A stretch of DNA of 64,000 nt from Burkholderia sp. Lineage in GTDB: Bacteria > Pseudomonadota > Gammaproteobacteria > Burkholderiales > Burkholderiaceae. Position numbers and translations under genes: made by a program. Shown here piece after piece: positions 24,849-33,636 of this stretch; the stretch's first letter is position 1; each line of letters opens with the position of its first letter. The stretch covers positions 62,001 through 126,000 of the forward strand of contig JAIRVP010000004.1 in the NCBI GenBank assembly GCA_031253835.1, given 5' to 3'. The notes under the pieces were generated by a model. The model saw only the letters and a program-made list of their open reading frames with translations, ran no database searches and was not told where the DNA came from.

Positions 24849-25002
24849 CATCCCGCACCGCCCGCCCGCGGCAGCCGCCGTGGAAGATGTACAAGCGGGC
24901 TGGCAAATTTCTCCGTCGCCCGGCCATCGCGGCCCGGCGCATGCGGAGCGTGCGCGGCACGACATCTGCTCCCGACTCGTCTCGCTCACGAAGGAGGCGT
25001 TC

Positions 25003-25434
25003 ATGTATCGCGTCAACGAGATCATGTCGCGCGACGTGGTGTGCGTCGCGCCGACCGACACGATTCGCCATGCGGCCGAACTGATGCAGCGCTTCGATAT
25101 CGGCGTGCTGCCCGTTTGCGACGGCACCGAACTCGTCGCGATCGTCACCGACCGCGACCTCGCGGTGCGCGCGCTGTCGCACGTCCATGCGTTCGATACG
25201 CCGGTGCGGGCCGTGGCATCCACGCCCGTGCAATGGTGCGTCGAGGACGACGGCGTCGGCGACGTCCAGCAGCGGATGGCCGACGTGCAGCTGCATCGCT
25301 TGCCGGTGCTCGACCGCAATCAGCGGCTGGTCGGCATCGTGTCGCTCGGCGACATCGCGACGCGCGCGGGCGGCCCGGAACGCGACGAGCTGGCCAATAC
25401 GCTCGAGGACGTGTCCCTGCCGCGCCGGCGCTGA
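25003..25434 (+). CDS. Tandem CBS-domain protein
   Basis: A 143-aa protein made of two CBS motifs (residues about 5-60 and 72-130; VLPVCDGTELVAIVTDRDL and RLPVLDRNQRLVGIVSLGDI). CBS pairs bind AMP/ATP/SAM and sense energy state. AGGAGG precedes ATG 25003. It is followed 30 bases on by the PRC-barrel gene, likely one operon. Stand-alone CBS proteins are often found in low-oxygen regulons. Confidence 0.88.
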   Translation: MYRVNEIMSRDVVCVAPTDTIRHAAELMQRFDIGVLPVCDGTELVAIVTDRDLAVRALSHVHAFDTPVRAVASTPVQWCVEDDGVGDVQQRMADVQLHRLPVLDRNQRLVGIVSLGDIATRAGGPERDELANTLEDVSLPRRR

Positions 25435-25464
25435 CCGCCCGCGGCTTCCATCTGGAGAGGATCG

Positions 25465-25968
25465 ATGACAACGGACAGACTGTCGCGCGACGACACGCGC
25501 ATCGTCGGCGGCCAGCGCGGCTCGACCGGCGGCGGGCCGGGGCCCGACGTGATGGCCGCCCGGACGCTCGCGGGCGATCGCGTGCTGACGATGGACGGCG
25601 ACGACATCGGCAAGGTGGCGGACATCATGCTCGACGTGCGCGCCGGCCGGATCGCCTATGCGGTCGTTTCATCGGGCGGTGTGCGCGGGCTCGGCGACAA
25701 GCTGCTCGCGGTACCGTGGAACATGCTCGTGCTCGACGTCGGGCGCCAATGCTTCGTGTTGCCCGTCGCGACCGAACACGTGCGCGACGCGCCGGGCTTC
25801 GATCGCGACTGCTGGCCGGCGATGGCCGATCCGGACTGGGCCGAGGCGCTGCATGCGTATTACGGCAGTTCGCCTTACTGGCTGATCGAGGAAGGCGAAA
25901 CGGCCCTCGACTCGCCGCCGCACGAGGCGTCGCCGGACGGCTCCGAGGACGGCAAGCGGCAGCGTTGA
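25465..25968 (+). CDS. PRC-barrel domain protein
   Basis: A 167-aa protein with a PRC-barrel at about 30-100 (GDRVLTMDGDDIGKVADIMLDVRAGRIAYAVVS), the fold of the photosynthetic reaction centre H subunit and RimM. GGAG precedes the ATG. It is the last gene of the plus-strand stress run. The antisense strand of its last 340 bases is read as the tail of the convergent BON gene. Confidence 0.85.
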   Translation: MTTDRLSRDDTRIVGGQRGSTGGGPGPDVMAARTLAGDRVLTMDGDDIGKVADIMLDVRAGRIAYAVVSSGGVRGLGDKLLAVPWNMLVLDVGRQCFVLPVATEHVRDAPGFDRDCWPAMADPDWAEALHAYYGSSPYWLIEEGETALDSPPHEASPDGSEDGKRQR

Positions 25969-26314
25969 CGCCGGTCAGTGCGCGTTGCCGTTCGTCGGGC
26001 ACGCTGCCTGTCAGCGCGGCGACGCGATGACGAACCCGGACGTCGATGTCGCCCGATGCCAATCCGCGTTCGGCGACGAGCGCTGCCCTGATGCGGGAAG
26101 CGAGCGTCGCATCGCGGATCTGGCCGCCGACGGCCGACGCGCGGCGCTCGAGTTTCGCGCCGACGCCCTCCTCGGCCGATGCATGGCGAGGTGTCGCGAT
26201 CGACGTGAACGACACGATCAGCATGCTCGCGATCGGCACGACAAGCGGCGTGCGCTTCGGCCGAGCCGGCTTGCCGCCCGAGCCGTCGCGCCGCAGGGTT
26301 TTCGGTGTGTCCAT
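25625..26314 (-). CDS. BON-domain protein, truncated and running antisense into the PRC-barrel gene
   Basis: ATG 26314 with GGAGG. Residues 1-45 include an N-terminal hydrophobic segment (LVVPIASMLIVSFTSIA) for export or anchoring. A BON domain starts at about 70 (ASRIRAALVAERGLASGDIDVRVRHRVAALTGSV). The domain breaks at residue ~112, just where the PRC-barrel gene ends; the remaining ~117 residues are Arg/Pro/Ser-rich antisense translation. The final strand and helix of BON are missing. A deletion joining the two convergent genes tail to tail explains this. It is probably a decaying gene. Confidence 0.6.
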   Translation of the reverse strand: MDTPKTLRRDGSGGKPARPKRTPLVVPIASMLIVSFTSIATPRHASAEEGVGAKLERRASAVGGQIRDATLASRIRAALVAERGLASGDIDVRVRHRVAALTGSVPDERQRALTGVNAAACRPRSRPATPRAAASRGPFRLPRSASKANCRNTHAAPRPSPDRPSPASSRDRSPARRARVRSRRATRSIGARRRARACSTVPRAACRRARAHRPMKRPHRRSGRRARRA

Positions 26315-26346
26315 CGACCCTCCAGTGTTCCCGTGTGGCCGCACGC

Positions 26347-28335
26347 TCAGCCGCGCCCTTTCCCGCCGTGCGCATCGTCCGGCGCGACGTCGGCGATCAC
26401 GCTCGCGAGCGTCGGCATGTCGACCGGCTTGCACAGGTACGCATCGAAGCCGGCGGCCAGCACGCGGTGGCGGTCGGCCTTGCCCGCGTGCGCGGTGACC
26501 GCGACGACAGGCAAGTGCGCGCTGCCGCCCGGCAAATGGCGGATCCGGTCGAGCAGCCAGAAACCGTCGCCGTCCGGCATCGCGAGATCGGACAGCACGA
26601 CGCTCGGCGGCTGCCGCTCCACCGCGTCGAGCGCGTCGTGCCCCGACTGCGCGGTCGACACCTGCGCGCCCATCGTTTCGAGTGCCGCTGCGAGGCTCGC
26701 GCGCGAGGTGGCATCGTCATCGACGACGAGCACGCGCTGGCCGTCGAGCGCCACCGAGTCCGATGCGCCTGCGGGACGCGCCAGGTTCTCGGCCGGATCG
26801 TCGGCGTCCCAGCCGGCCGGCAGCGTGACCGTCACGGTCATCCCGCGTCCCGGTCCGTCGCTCGTCGCGACGACGTCGCCGCCGTGCAGCTGCGCGATGT
26901 TGCGCACGATCGACAGGCCGAGCCCGAGGCCGCGCTTCGGCGACGCGAACGCGCCTTCGGGCCGGCTGAACGTCTCGAACAGACGCGGCAGGTATTCCGG
27001 TGCGATCCCCTGGCCCGTATCGGCGACCGACAGCCGGACGCGCTCGCCCGCACGCGTCAGCGACACGGTGATGCGCCCGCCCGGCGGCGTGAACTTGATC
27101 GCGTTCGACAGCAGGTTCGACAGCACCTGGCGCACGCGCTCGCCGTCCGCCGGAATCACGCAGGTCGGCATCGCGTACGCCGCCGACAGCTCGAGCCCGT
27201 TCGCCTGCGCGGTCGCGTCGAGCTCGCGCGTGGCGTCGCGCACGACGCGCACGAGATCGACCGGCACGCGTTCGAGACGCAGCCGGCCCGTCGCGAGCGA
27301 CGACGCGTCGAGCAGGTCGCCGACCATGTGCGACAGCGACCGCGCGCTGCGATCGATCGCGTCGACGGCCTGTTCCGCGAGCCCGTGCCCGTCGACGTTG
27401 CGCAGCACCTCGACCCACCCGTAGATCACGTTCAGCGGCGTGCGCAGCTCGTGCGACACCGTGGCCAGCAACTCGTCCTTGAGCCGGTTCGACGTGTCGG
27501 CCTGCGCACGCGCGTCGCGGGCGCCGCGCAGCGAGCGCAGGTCGCGCTGCTCGCCGCGGCGGCGTTCGCGCGCCTCGCGCAGCGTCATCGACAGGCCCGT
27601 GCAGTTGCCCTGCGCATCGACGATCGGCGACGCGGCAAAGGTCGCACGAAAGCGACCGCCGTCACGGCGCACGCACAGCACGTCGAGCGGCCCGACCGTC
27701 GCGTGCAGGTTCGCGAACGTGGCGGGCACCGGATGCCGCCGCAGCCAGCGCGGCGCGATCATCGCGATGACATCGCGCCCGCTTGCCTGCGCCGCGTCGA
27801 TCCCGAAGATCCGGCGCGCGGCCGGGTTCCAGCTCGTGATCCGGCGCGTGGTGTCGACGCCGACGATCGCATCGGGCGATGCGTCGACCACCTTGCGCAA
27901 CAGGCTGTCGTCCGGCACGCGCGCGGCGGGCGCCGGTTCGCGATGCGGCGCGCGTGCGTCGGCGTCCGCATCGTTATCGTCGTCGACGGCGTGCAGTCGA
28001 TCGTTCGCGATCAGCGGCTTCACCGCCATCACGAGCACGCACTCGACGAAGCTGATCGCGACGAACGCGCCCGCCTGCGCGAGCAGCGTGGCCGGCGGCG
28101 CATCGCGCCACCACAGCGCGCCGATCACGGCCACGCTCGCGACGGTCGCGGCGAGGCCGCCGCCGAACGACGTCAGCCATGCGGCAGCCGCAACGCCCGC
28201 ATAGAAAGGCAGCGGCGCAAATGGCGCGTGCTCGCCGACGGCGTGAATCGCCCACGCCTGCAGCGCGGACGCCAGCCCGACGGCCAGCACGACCCATGCA
28301 CCCTGCCGCAACAGCTCATGGATCAGGGTCTTCAT
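26347..28335 (-). CDS. Hybrid sensor histidine kinase/response regulator
   Basis: A 662-aa protein. Three or four membrane helices occupy residues 10-110 (DUF4118/MASE-like). A PAS domain follows at ~145-250, then HisKA with His295 in VSHELRTPLN, HATPase (DTGQGIAPEYL, RGLGLGLSIV) and a C-terminal receiver with Asp583 in SDLAMPDGDG. It would autophosphorylate and pass phosphate to its own receiver; no separate output regulator is adjacent. It is divergent from the sigma-54 activator at 28742. Its place in the stress island suggests a redox or oxygen signal, but no haem or cysteine motif proves this. Confidence 0.9.
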   Translation of the reverse strand: MKTLIHELLRQGAWVVLAVGLASALQAWAIHAVGEHAPFAPLPFYAGVAAAAWLTSFGGGLAATVASVAVIGALWWRDAPPATLLAQAGAFVAISFVECVLVMAVKPLIANDRLHAVDDDNDADADARAPHREPAPAARVPDDSLLRKVVDASPDAIVGVDTTRRITSWNPAARRIFGIDAAQASGRDVIAMIAPRWLRRHPVPATFANLHATVGPLDVLCVRRDGGRFRATFAASPIVDAQGNCTGLSMTLREARERRRGEQRDLRSLRGARDARAQADTSNRLKDELLATVSHELRTPLNVIYGWVEVLRNVDGHGLAEQAVDAIDRSARSLSHMVGDLLDASSLATGRLRLERVPVDLVRVVRDATRELDATAQANGLELSAAYAMPTCVIPADGERVRQVLSNLLSNAIKFTPPGGRITVSLTRAGERVRLSVADTGQGIAPEYLPRLFETFSRPEGAFASPKRGLGLGLSIVRNIAQLHGGDVVATSDGPGRGMTVTVTLPAGWDADDPAENLARPAGASDSVALDGQRVLVVDDDATSRASLAAALETMGAQVSTAQSGHDALDAVERQPPSVVLSDLAMPDGDGFWLLDRIRHLPGGSAHLPVVAVTAHAGKADRHRVLAAGFDAYLCKPVDMPTLASVIADVAPDDAHGGKGRG

Positions 28336-28741
28336 TGCATCCTTGCCTCGCGCCGGCTCCCGTCGTGCGGCGTCGTGCCGCCGATCGGCGATCCGGGATG
28401 CCGTCGAGCGTGCCGGGCGGGCCGGGATGTTTCAGCAAGCGATATGCCTGGAACGGGCGTGACACGGTGGCCTGGCGGAGGATGGGGAGGATGGCGCAGG
28501 GTGCCGGCCGCAGGCGGTCCGGCGTCGACCGATGCTGCCCGCGGCGCCGGTAGAAAACGATCGTGACCGGCTTTTTCATCGGCTTTCTGTAAAAAAGCAC
28601 CGGTCCGACCCCGGATCGCGCCGCCTGTCCCGGTCACCCAAAAGCTCGATGGGCGAATCCTTCCGTCCCCGCCGCCGACATTGGAAATTACTATTCAGCG
28701 GCACCTTCGGTGCCGTTTCGCTGTCGATGATAAATATTGCA
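28336..28741. other. Divergent intergenic region with a leader hairpin
   Basis: This separates the hybrid kinase and sigma-54 activator genes. The only structure seen is CGGCACC-TTC-GGTGCCG (28699-28715), 26 bases before ATG 28742 and followed by TTTCGCT. It could attenuate the activator transcript. No FNR or sigma-54 site was found. Confidence 0.4.
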
Positions 28742-29764
28742 ATGAACGGAACGCGTGATGCCGATTTTCAAAACGGCCCGCGAACGCCGATGGGTGAAAC
28801 CGCAAACCGGTCGAAGCAGCGCGCAGACGGCCGCCGGCTGTCCGGCCGGTCCTCCGCGATGCGCACGCTGCTCGGCCGCATCGAGAAAATCGCACCGACC
28901 CGCGCCAGCGTGATGATTGCCGGCGAAAGCGGGGTCGGCAAGGATATCGTCGCGCGCCGGCTGCACGATCTCAGTGCGCGGCGCGACGGCCCGTTCGTGC
29001 CCGTGAATTGCGGCGCGATCCCGCCCGATATCGCCGAGTCGCAACTGTTCGGGCACGAGAAAGGCAGCTTCACCGGCGCGATCGCGCAGCGGGAAGGCTT
29101 CTTCGAAGCCGCGCGCGGCGGCACGCTGCTGCTCGACGAAATCGCCGAAATGCCCGCGGCGCTGCAGGTGAAGCTGCTGCGGGCGATCGAGTCGAATGCG
29201 ATCGTGCGGGTGGGCGGCACCGAGCCGATTCCGCTCGACGTGCGCATCGTGTCGGCCACGCGCCACAACCCGGCCGAAGCCGTGCGCGACGGCCGGCTGC
29301 GCGAGGACCTGTTCTACCGGCTCGCCGCGTTCGCGCTGTACGTGCCGCCGCTGCGCCAGCGCGACGGCGACGTCGAGACGATCGCGCAGGAATTCGTCGA
29401 GACGCTGAACGCACGGCACCGCTCGCACAAGCGGCTGACCGACGCGGCGATCGCCGCGCTCCGCGCGTACTCGTGGCCCGGCAACGTGCGCGAGCTGCAC
29501 AATACGATCGAGCGTGCGTACATCCTGTCGGACGAAGGGATCGACGTCGCGCTGCCGAAGCAGCCGATGCCGCCCGACCGCACGTCGGAGAGCGCGATGG
29601 CGCTGCCGCTCGGCGCGACGCTGCACCATGCGCAGCAGCGCTTCATCGCGGCCACGCTGCGCTATTTCGACGGCAACAAGCCGCGCGCGGCCAAGGCGCT
29701 CGGCATCAGCCTGAAAACGCTCTACAACCGGCTCGCGCTGATGCGCGACAGCGGCCGCTCCTGA
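28742..29764 (+). CDS. Sigma-54-dependent activator without a sensor domain
   Basis: A 340-aa enhancer-binding protein. It begins almost directly with the AAA+ domain: Walker A GESGVGKD, GSFTGA loop (canonical GAFTGA with Ala to Ser), Walker B GGTLLLDEIAEM and R-finger region. It ends with a Fis-type helix-turn-helix (GNKPRAAKALGISLKTLYNRL). PspF and HrpS share this lack of an N-terminal receiver, so control must come from a partner protein or expression level. ATG 28742 lacks a clear ribosome binding site; 28727 is an alternative. The target promoters are unknown. Confidence 0.87.
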   Translation: MNGTRDADFQNGPRTPMGETANRSKQRADGRRLSGRSSAMRTLLGRIEKIAPTRASVMIAGESGVGKDIVARRLHDLSARRDGPFVPVNCGAIPPDIAESQLFGHEKGSFTGAIAQREGFFEAARGGTLLLDEIAEMPAALQVKLLRAIESNAIVRVGGTEPIPLDVRIVSATRHNPAEAVRDGRLREDLFYRLAAFALYVPPLRQRDGDVETIAQEFVETLNARHRSHKRLTDAAIAALRAYSWPGNVRELHNTIERAYILSDEGIDVALPKQPMPPDRTSESAMALPLGATLHHAQQRFIAATLRYFDGNKPRAAKALGISLKTLYNRLALMRDSGRS

Positions 29765-29791
29765 GCGGGCGGCCGCGCCTCCAGGCCGCGG

Positions 29792-31591
29792 TCAAGCGAC
29801 CTTGAACCGCCCGACCGTCGTCGCCAGCGCGTTCGCCTGCGACTGCAGCGCGGTCGCCGCGGCGGTCGACTGTTCGACGAGCGCCGCATTCTGCTGGACC
29901 ATTTCATCGAGCTGCGTGACCGCGCGGTTCACTTCCTGGATGCCGCGCGTCTGCTCGTTCGCCGCGTGCGTGATCTCGGAGATGATGGTCGTCACGTTCG
30001 ACACGTTGGACACGATCTCGCGCATCGTGTCGCCCGCCTGGCGTACCTGCCCGGAGCCGGCCGACACGCTCGCGACCGTCGATTCGACCAGCACCTTCAC
30101 TTCGCGCGCGGCCTGCGCGCTGCGCTGCGCGAGGCTGCGCACTTCCTGCGCGACGACCGCGAAGCCGCGGCCCTGCTCGCCCGCGCGCGCCGCTTCGACG
30201 GCCGCGTTCAGCGCGAGGATGTTGGTCTGGAACGCGATGCCGTCGATCACGCCGATGATGTCGCCGATCCGGCCCGATGCTTCCTCGATCTTCTCCATCG
30301 TCGCGACGACGTCCGACACGACCACGCCGCCGTGCGACGCGATCCGCGATGCGGCCGCCGCGCGCTCGTCGGCCTGACCGGCGGCCGCGGCCGACTGGCC
30401 GACGGTCGCGGTGATCTCTTCCATCGACGCCGCCGTTTCCTCGAGGCTCGCCGCGGCCGATTCGGTACGCGACGACAGGTCCTGGTTGCCCGCCGCGATC
30501 TCGTTCGCGGCCGTGCGCACCGATTCGCTCGCGTCGCGGATCTGGCGCATCACGTCGTTCAGCTTGTCGACGAAGCTGTTGAACGAGCGCGCGATGTCGG
30601 CGACTTCGTCGCGGCCGTCGGCCGGCAGGCGCTGCGTCAGGTCGCCGGCGCCCGAGCCGATCGCGGCCATCGCCTGGCGCACCTGCGACAGGCGGCGGAA
30701 CGCGGTCGCGGTGATCGCGCCGATGATCAGCGACGCGACGCCGACGATCACGACCAGCGTGATCAGCGACGCGGTCAGCAGCGAGCGCATGCCGGCCGTC
30801 GCCTCGGTCTTGTCGAGCAGCACCAGCGCGTACCAGTCGGTGCCCGGCACGGGCCGCGCACGCACCAGCTTCGCGTCGCCGCCGACGCTCACCTCGACGG
30901 GCGCCGTCGCGGCCGCGACCGTCGCGGCGCCCATCGCACCGAGTTCGGGCGACACGTCGGCGACCGGCGTCAGCGTGAGCTTCGGGTCCGGATGCGCGAC
31001 GACGTGGCCGCTGCTGTCGATCAGCATCCCGAAGCTCGCGGGCGTCGGGCGGATCGACTTCACGTTGGCGATCACGCTGTCCATCGCGACGTCCGCGGCG
31101 ACCACGCCCTTCAGCGCGCCGTCACGCAGGATCGGCACCGCGAACGTGACGACGAGGTTGCCGGTGCCGGCATCGACGTAAGGCGGCGTGACGACCGGCT
31201 TGCCGGCCTGCGCGGCCTGCTTGTACCACGGGCGGCCGGTCGGATCGTAGTCGGGCGGGATGCCGGTCGGGTCGGAGAAGCGGAACGCCTTGTCGGCGTA
31301 GCCCGCATACACGTTCGTGAAGCCGCCGGCCGTGGCCATCTGCTTGAATACCGGCAGCGGATCGGGCGCGAGCGCCGCATCCTGCAGCGACGCGATCATC
31401 CGGCTCCGGGTAGCGACCCAGTCGGCGATCCCGACCACGTGGCCGCTCGCGACGGAGGTCAGGTTGCGGTCGATCGCGTCGTCGTTGTACGCGTGTGCGA
31501 TGAAATAGTTGATCAGCGTGGTCGCGACGAGCGCGAAGATGACGATGGCGACGCACGCGGCGAGGATGCGGGCGCGGATGGACGAGAACAT
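29792..31591 (-). CDS. Methyl-accepting chemotaxis protein with dCache sensor
   Basis: A 599-aa chemoreceptor. Helix one is at 8-30, a periplasmic double-Cache domain at about 40-275 ([22 protein letters not shown] is the typical ligand region), helix two at ~280-300, HAMP at ~300-355, and the signalling hairpin with tip [17 protein letters not shown]. There is no C-terminal NWETF pentapeptide. dCache receptors usually bind amino acids or organic acids. A weak FNR-like site lies ~120 bases upstream. Its orientation is convergent with the sigma-54 activator. Confidence 0.92.
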   Translation of the reverse strand: MFSSIRARILAACVAIVIFALVATTLINYFIAHAYNDDAIDRNLTSVASGHVVGIADWVATRSRMIASLQDAALAPDPLPVFKQMATAGGFTNVYAGYADKAFRFSDPTGIPPDYDPTGRPWYKQAAQAGKPVVTPPYVDAGTGNLVVTFAVPILRDGALKGVVAADVAMDSVIANVKSIRPTPASFGMLIDSSGHVVAHPDPKLTLTPVADVSPELGAMGAATVAAATAPVEVSVGGDAKLVRARPVPGTDWYALVLLDKTEATAGMRSLLTASLITLVVIVGVASLIIGAITATAFRRLSQVRQAMAAIGSGAGDLTQRLPADGRDEVADIARSFNSFVDKLNDVMRQIRDASESVRTAANEIAAGNQDLSSRTESAAASLEETAASMEEITATVGQSAAAAGQADERAAAASRIASHGGVVVSDVVATMEKIEEASGRIGDIIGVIDGIAFQTNILALNAAVEAARAGEQGRGFAVVAQEVRSLAQRSAQAAREVKVLVESTVASVSAGSGQVRQAGDTMREIVSNVSNVTTIISEITHAANEQTRGIQEVNRAVTQLDEMVQQNAALVEQSTAAATALQSQANALATTVGRFKVA

Positions 31592-31836
31592 GGCAACGAC
31601 TCGGTAAGGGAGCGCGAACGCCCGGTGGACGAATTCACCGGGTAAACGGCAATCGCGGCGCTGACTTGAGGCCGTTGTGACAATTCGATGAAACGTATGA
31701 CGAAAGACGTTGACGGCTGTCAGCGGATCGTCAGGACGAGCGCAGGCGGGACCGGTGCGACAGACGCCGCCGGCAAGACGGTCTAGCGGGATTCGGCCGC
31801 GGCCGGCGACGTGCGGTCAGCCGCGGCAACCGCCTG

Positions 31837-32091
31837 TCACAGGCGGACGCTCGGGCGCGGATCGGATTCCTCGGGCGCCGCACCGGCCTGCGTGTCGGCG
31901 TCGAAATCGTCCCGCTGGCGCATCCGTTCGCGCAGGTGCCGGATCGCGAACACGTGGATGTAATCGTGCACGCGCGCGCCGGACGACAGCACACGCACTT
32001 CATCGTCGAGCATCGCACGCAACTGATCCGCGCCGATCGCGCGCTGTTCGGCGGCTTCCTTGAGTGAATCGAGCAAATTGTCCTTGGACAT
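31837..32091 (-). CDS. Conserved small protein of unknown function (84 aa)
   Basis: A helical, charged protein (MSKDNLLDSLKEAAEQRAIGADQLRAMLDDEVRVLSSG). AGGAG precedes ATG 32091. No family is recognised. It is isolated, 245 bases upstream of the chemoreceptor gene on the same strand. Confidence 0.65.
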   Translation of the reverse strand: MSKDNLLDSLKEAAEQRAIGADQLRAMLDDEVRVLSSGARVHDYIHVFAIRHLRERMRQRDDFDADTQAGAAPEESDPRPSVRL

Positions 32092-32657
32092 CGACGGACT
32101 CCTGACGGTCGAGGAATGAAAAAACGACGGTACTGGAAGCTTAAAGACGGGTCGGCCGCGCGGCGTGCGATGCGCCGGCGCGTGTTTGCGCGCGATCAAC
32201 GACACGTTGCGTGCCGCCGTGCCGATCCGTCCCCGAACCGGCCGCGCTTGATTCGCGGCGCAAACTGCCCGCGAACGAGACTGGAAGCCCTGCCACGCCA
32301 CCCCGGGGCGCGGCACCGGTCGACAGGCGGGCGGTGGAGCCGCCGCGCAACGCCGATGCAGTGGGGAACTTAGACCGGCCGAAATCATGCGTCAAGCGAC
32401 GCCCGCCGCACCCGGTTCATTCGTCGGAACACACCCGCCGGATCGCCGGCGGGCCGGACGATCGGCCAATCGGCCGCGGCGCGTGTCAGCGGATTCCGAT
32501 ACGCGCCGCGCAATTCCTGACAGCGACTTCAGCGCGCGCCGCTTGGCAGCCTGCTGCCGCCACACGATACTGATGCCATGAACAACGCGTTCATACCGGA
32601 TCATCGCCCAGCCTGCCATCGAGCAAGGCGCGCGGGGTCTGGCGCAGGAGACCAACC
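32092..32657. other. Intergenic region, no gene seen
   Basis: 566 bases between divergent small genes. A half-good FNR-like site TTGCGCGCGATCAA (32186-32199) lacks a -10 at the right place. No convincing ORF, repeat or terminator was found. Confidence 0.5.
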
Positions 32658-33092
32658 ATGGCACATCGCAACTTCCCGGGCCGGGACGGCCAGCGGCGCG
32701 CGTCGGGCAACGCGCGCGCCCTGCCCGCCCGGACCGTATCGGCCGGCAACCGTCCGTCCGACGATCTCGACACCTTGCTCGCGCTCGCCCGCGAAGCCGG
32801 GCTGCTCGTCACGCTCGACGGGCAGATCGGCCGCGAAAAATACCAGAGCGTCGCGGGGTCGATCCTCGCGCTGCAGCGGTTCGCCGCGGCGCTCGGCGCG
32901 CGACAGGCGAGCGCCGCACCGGCCGAATCGGAGCCACGCCGCAAGGCACGCCCCGGCTGGCCGCATGCGAACCGGCTGCGCAGCCGCACGTGCAGCGCAT
33001 GCGGGCCGATGCACGTTGTGCGCCCGCGCTCGCGCGTGCGACGCGGCGTCGTCCGCCGGCACGACCTGTGCTCGATTCTTCGGACCACCTGA
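32658..33092 (+). CDS. Hypothetical protein with a conserved N-terminal half (144 aa)
   Basis: Residues 35-80 (DDLDTLLALAREAGLLVTLDGQIGREKYQSVAGSILALQRF) look like a conserved, folded Burkholderia domain. The C-terminal 55 residues are Arg/Cys-rich and look like out-of-frame reading, so a frameshift near 32940 is possible. AGGAG precedes ATG 32658. Function unknown. Confidence 0.55.
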   Translation: MAHRNFPGRDGQRRASGNARALPARTVSAGNRPSDDLDTLLALAREAGLLVTLDGQIGREKYQSVAGSILALQRFAAALGARQASAAPAESEPRRKARPGWPHANRLRSRTCSACGPMHVVRPRSRVRRGVVRRHDLCSILRTT

Positions 33093-33636
33093 ACACGCAC
33101 GCAGTCGGCGCACGGCACGGGGCCGTGCGATGGCTGCGCGCCGTGACGCCTCCGCAGTGCCTGCCGCTGTCGTGCGAGTACGGTGGCGCCGTGCCTGCTT
33201 CGACCTTCGCCGCGGTTCGCCTCGACGCGATCGCGCGCCCATCTGCGCCGTCCTGAACGGCCGCATTCAAAACAATACCTGCGGGGAAAGTGATCCGACG
33301 GGGCCAGCCAGGCGGAAAGCGGACGGGGTGCATGCACCCCGTCCGTCCTCCAAGGCAGCCATTGGCTGCCTACCCTCGTGCCAGAGAGTTCTCGGCCGGA
33401 TGACACGCCATGCAATCGATGGCGCGGCTCCTGAAATTGATGTGACGACCTGAACGCGCGATCGAACGCGATCTGCCGGATCAGCGGTTTCGATGCTTGC
33501 GTGTGCGCGTGACTGTCGTCGCACATGCACGACTGACCATCGCCATCGCCGGATGTTCCGTTAATGTCTCACGCGATGCGCATGCCGTTTCTGATGCAGG
33601 TCAACCGACATCGGCTTCGGGGCCGATGCCGCGCAT
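33093..33636. other. Intergenic region with two strong adjacent hairpins
   Basis: It holds a 24-bp perfect palindrome (33321-33344) and, 8 bases on, an 8-bp stem with 3-base loop (33353-33371). A minus-strand CMACH haem-type motif (33414-33400) sits in a short open stretch, perhaps a remnant of a cytochrome c gene. No intact gene is seen; a structured RNA is possible. Confidence 0.45.

Noticed and set aside
32186-32199. FNR-like site TTGCGCGCGATCAA upstream of the 84-aa gene
   Set aside because: One half-site is poor and there is no -10 hexamer at the 31-bp spacing shared by the accepted sites.
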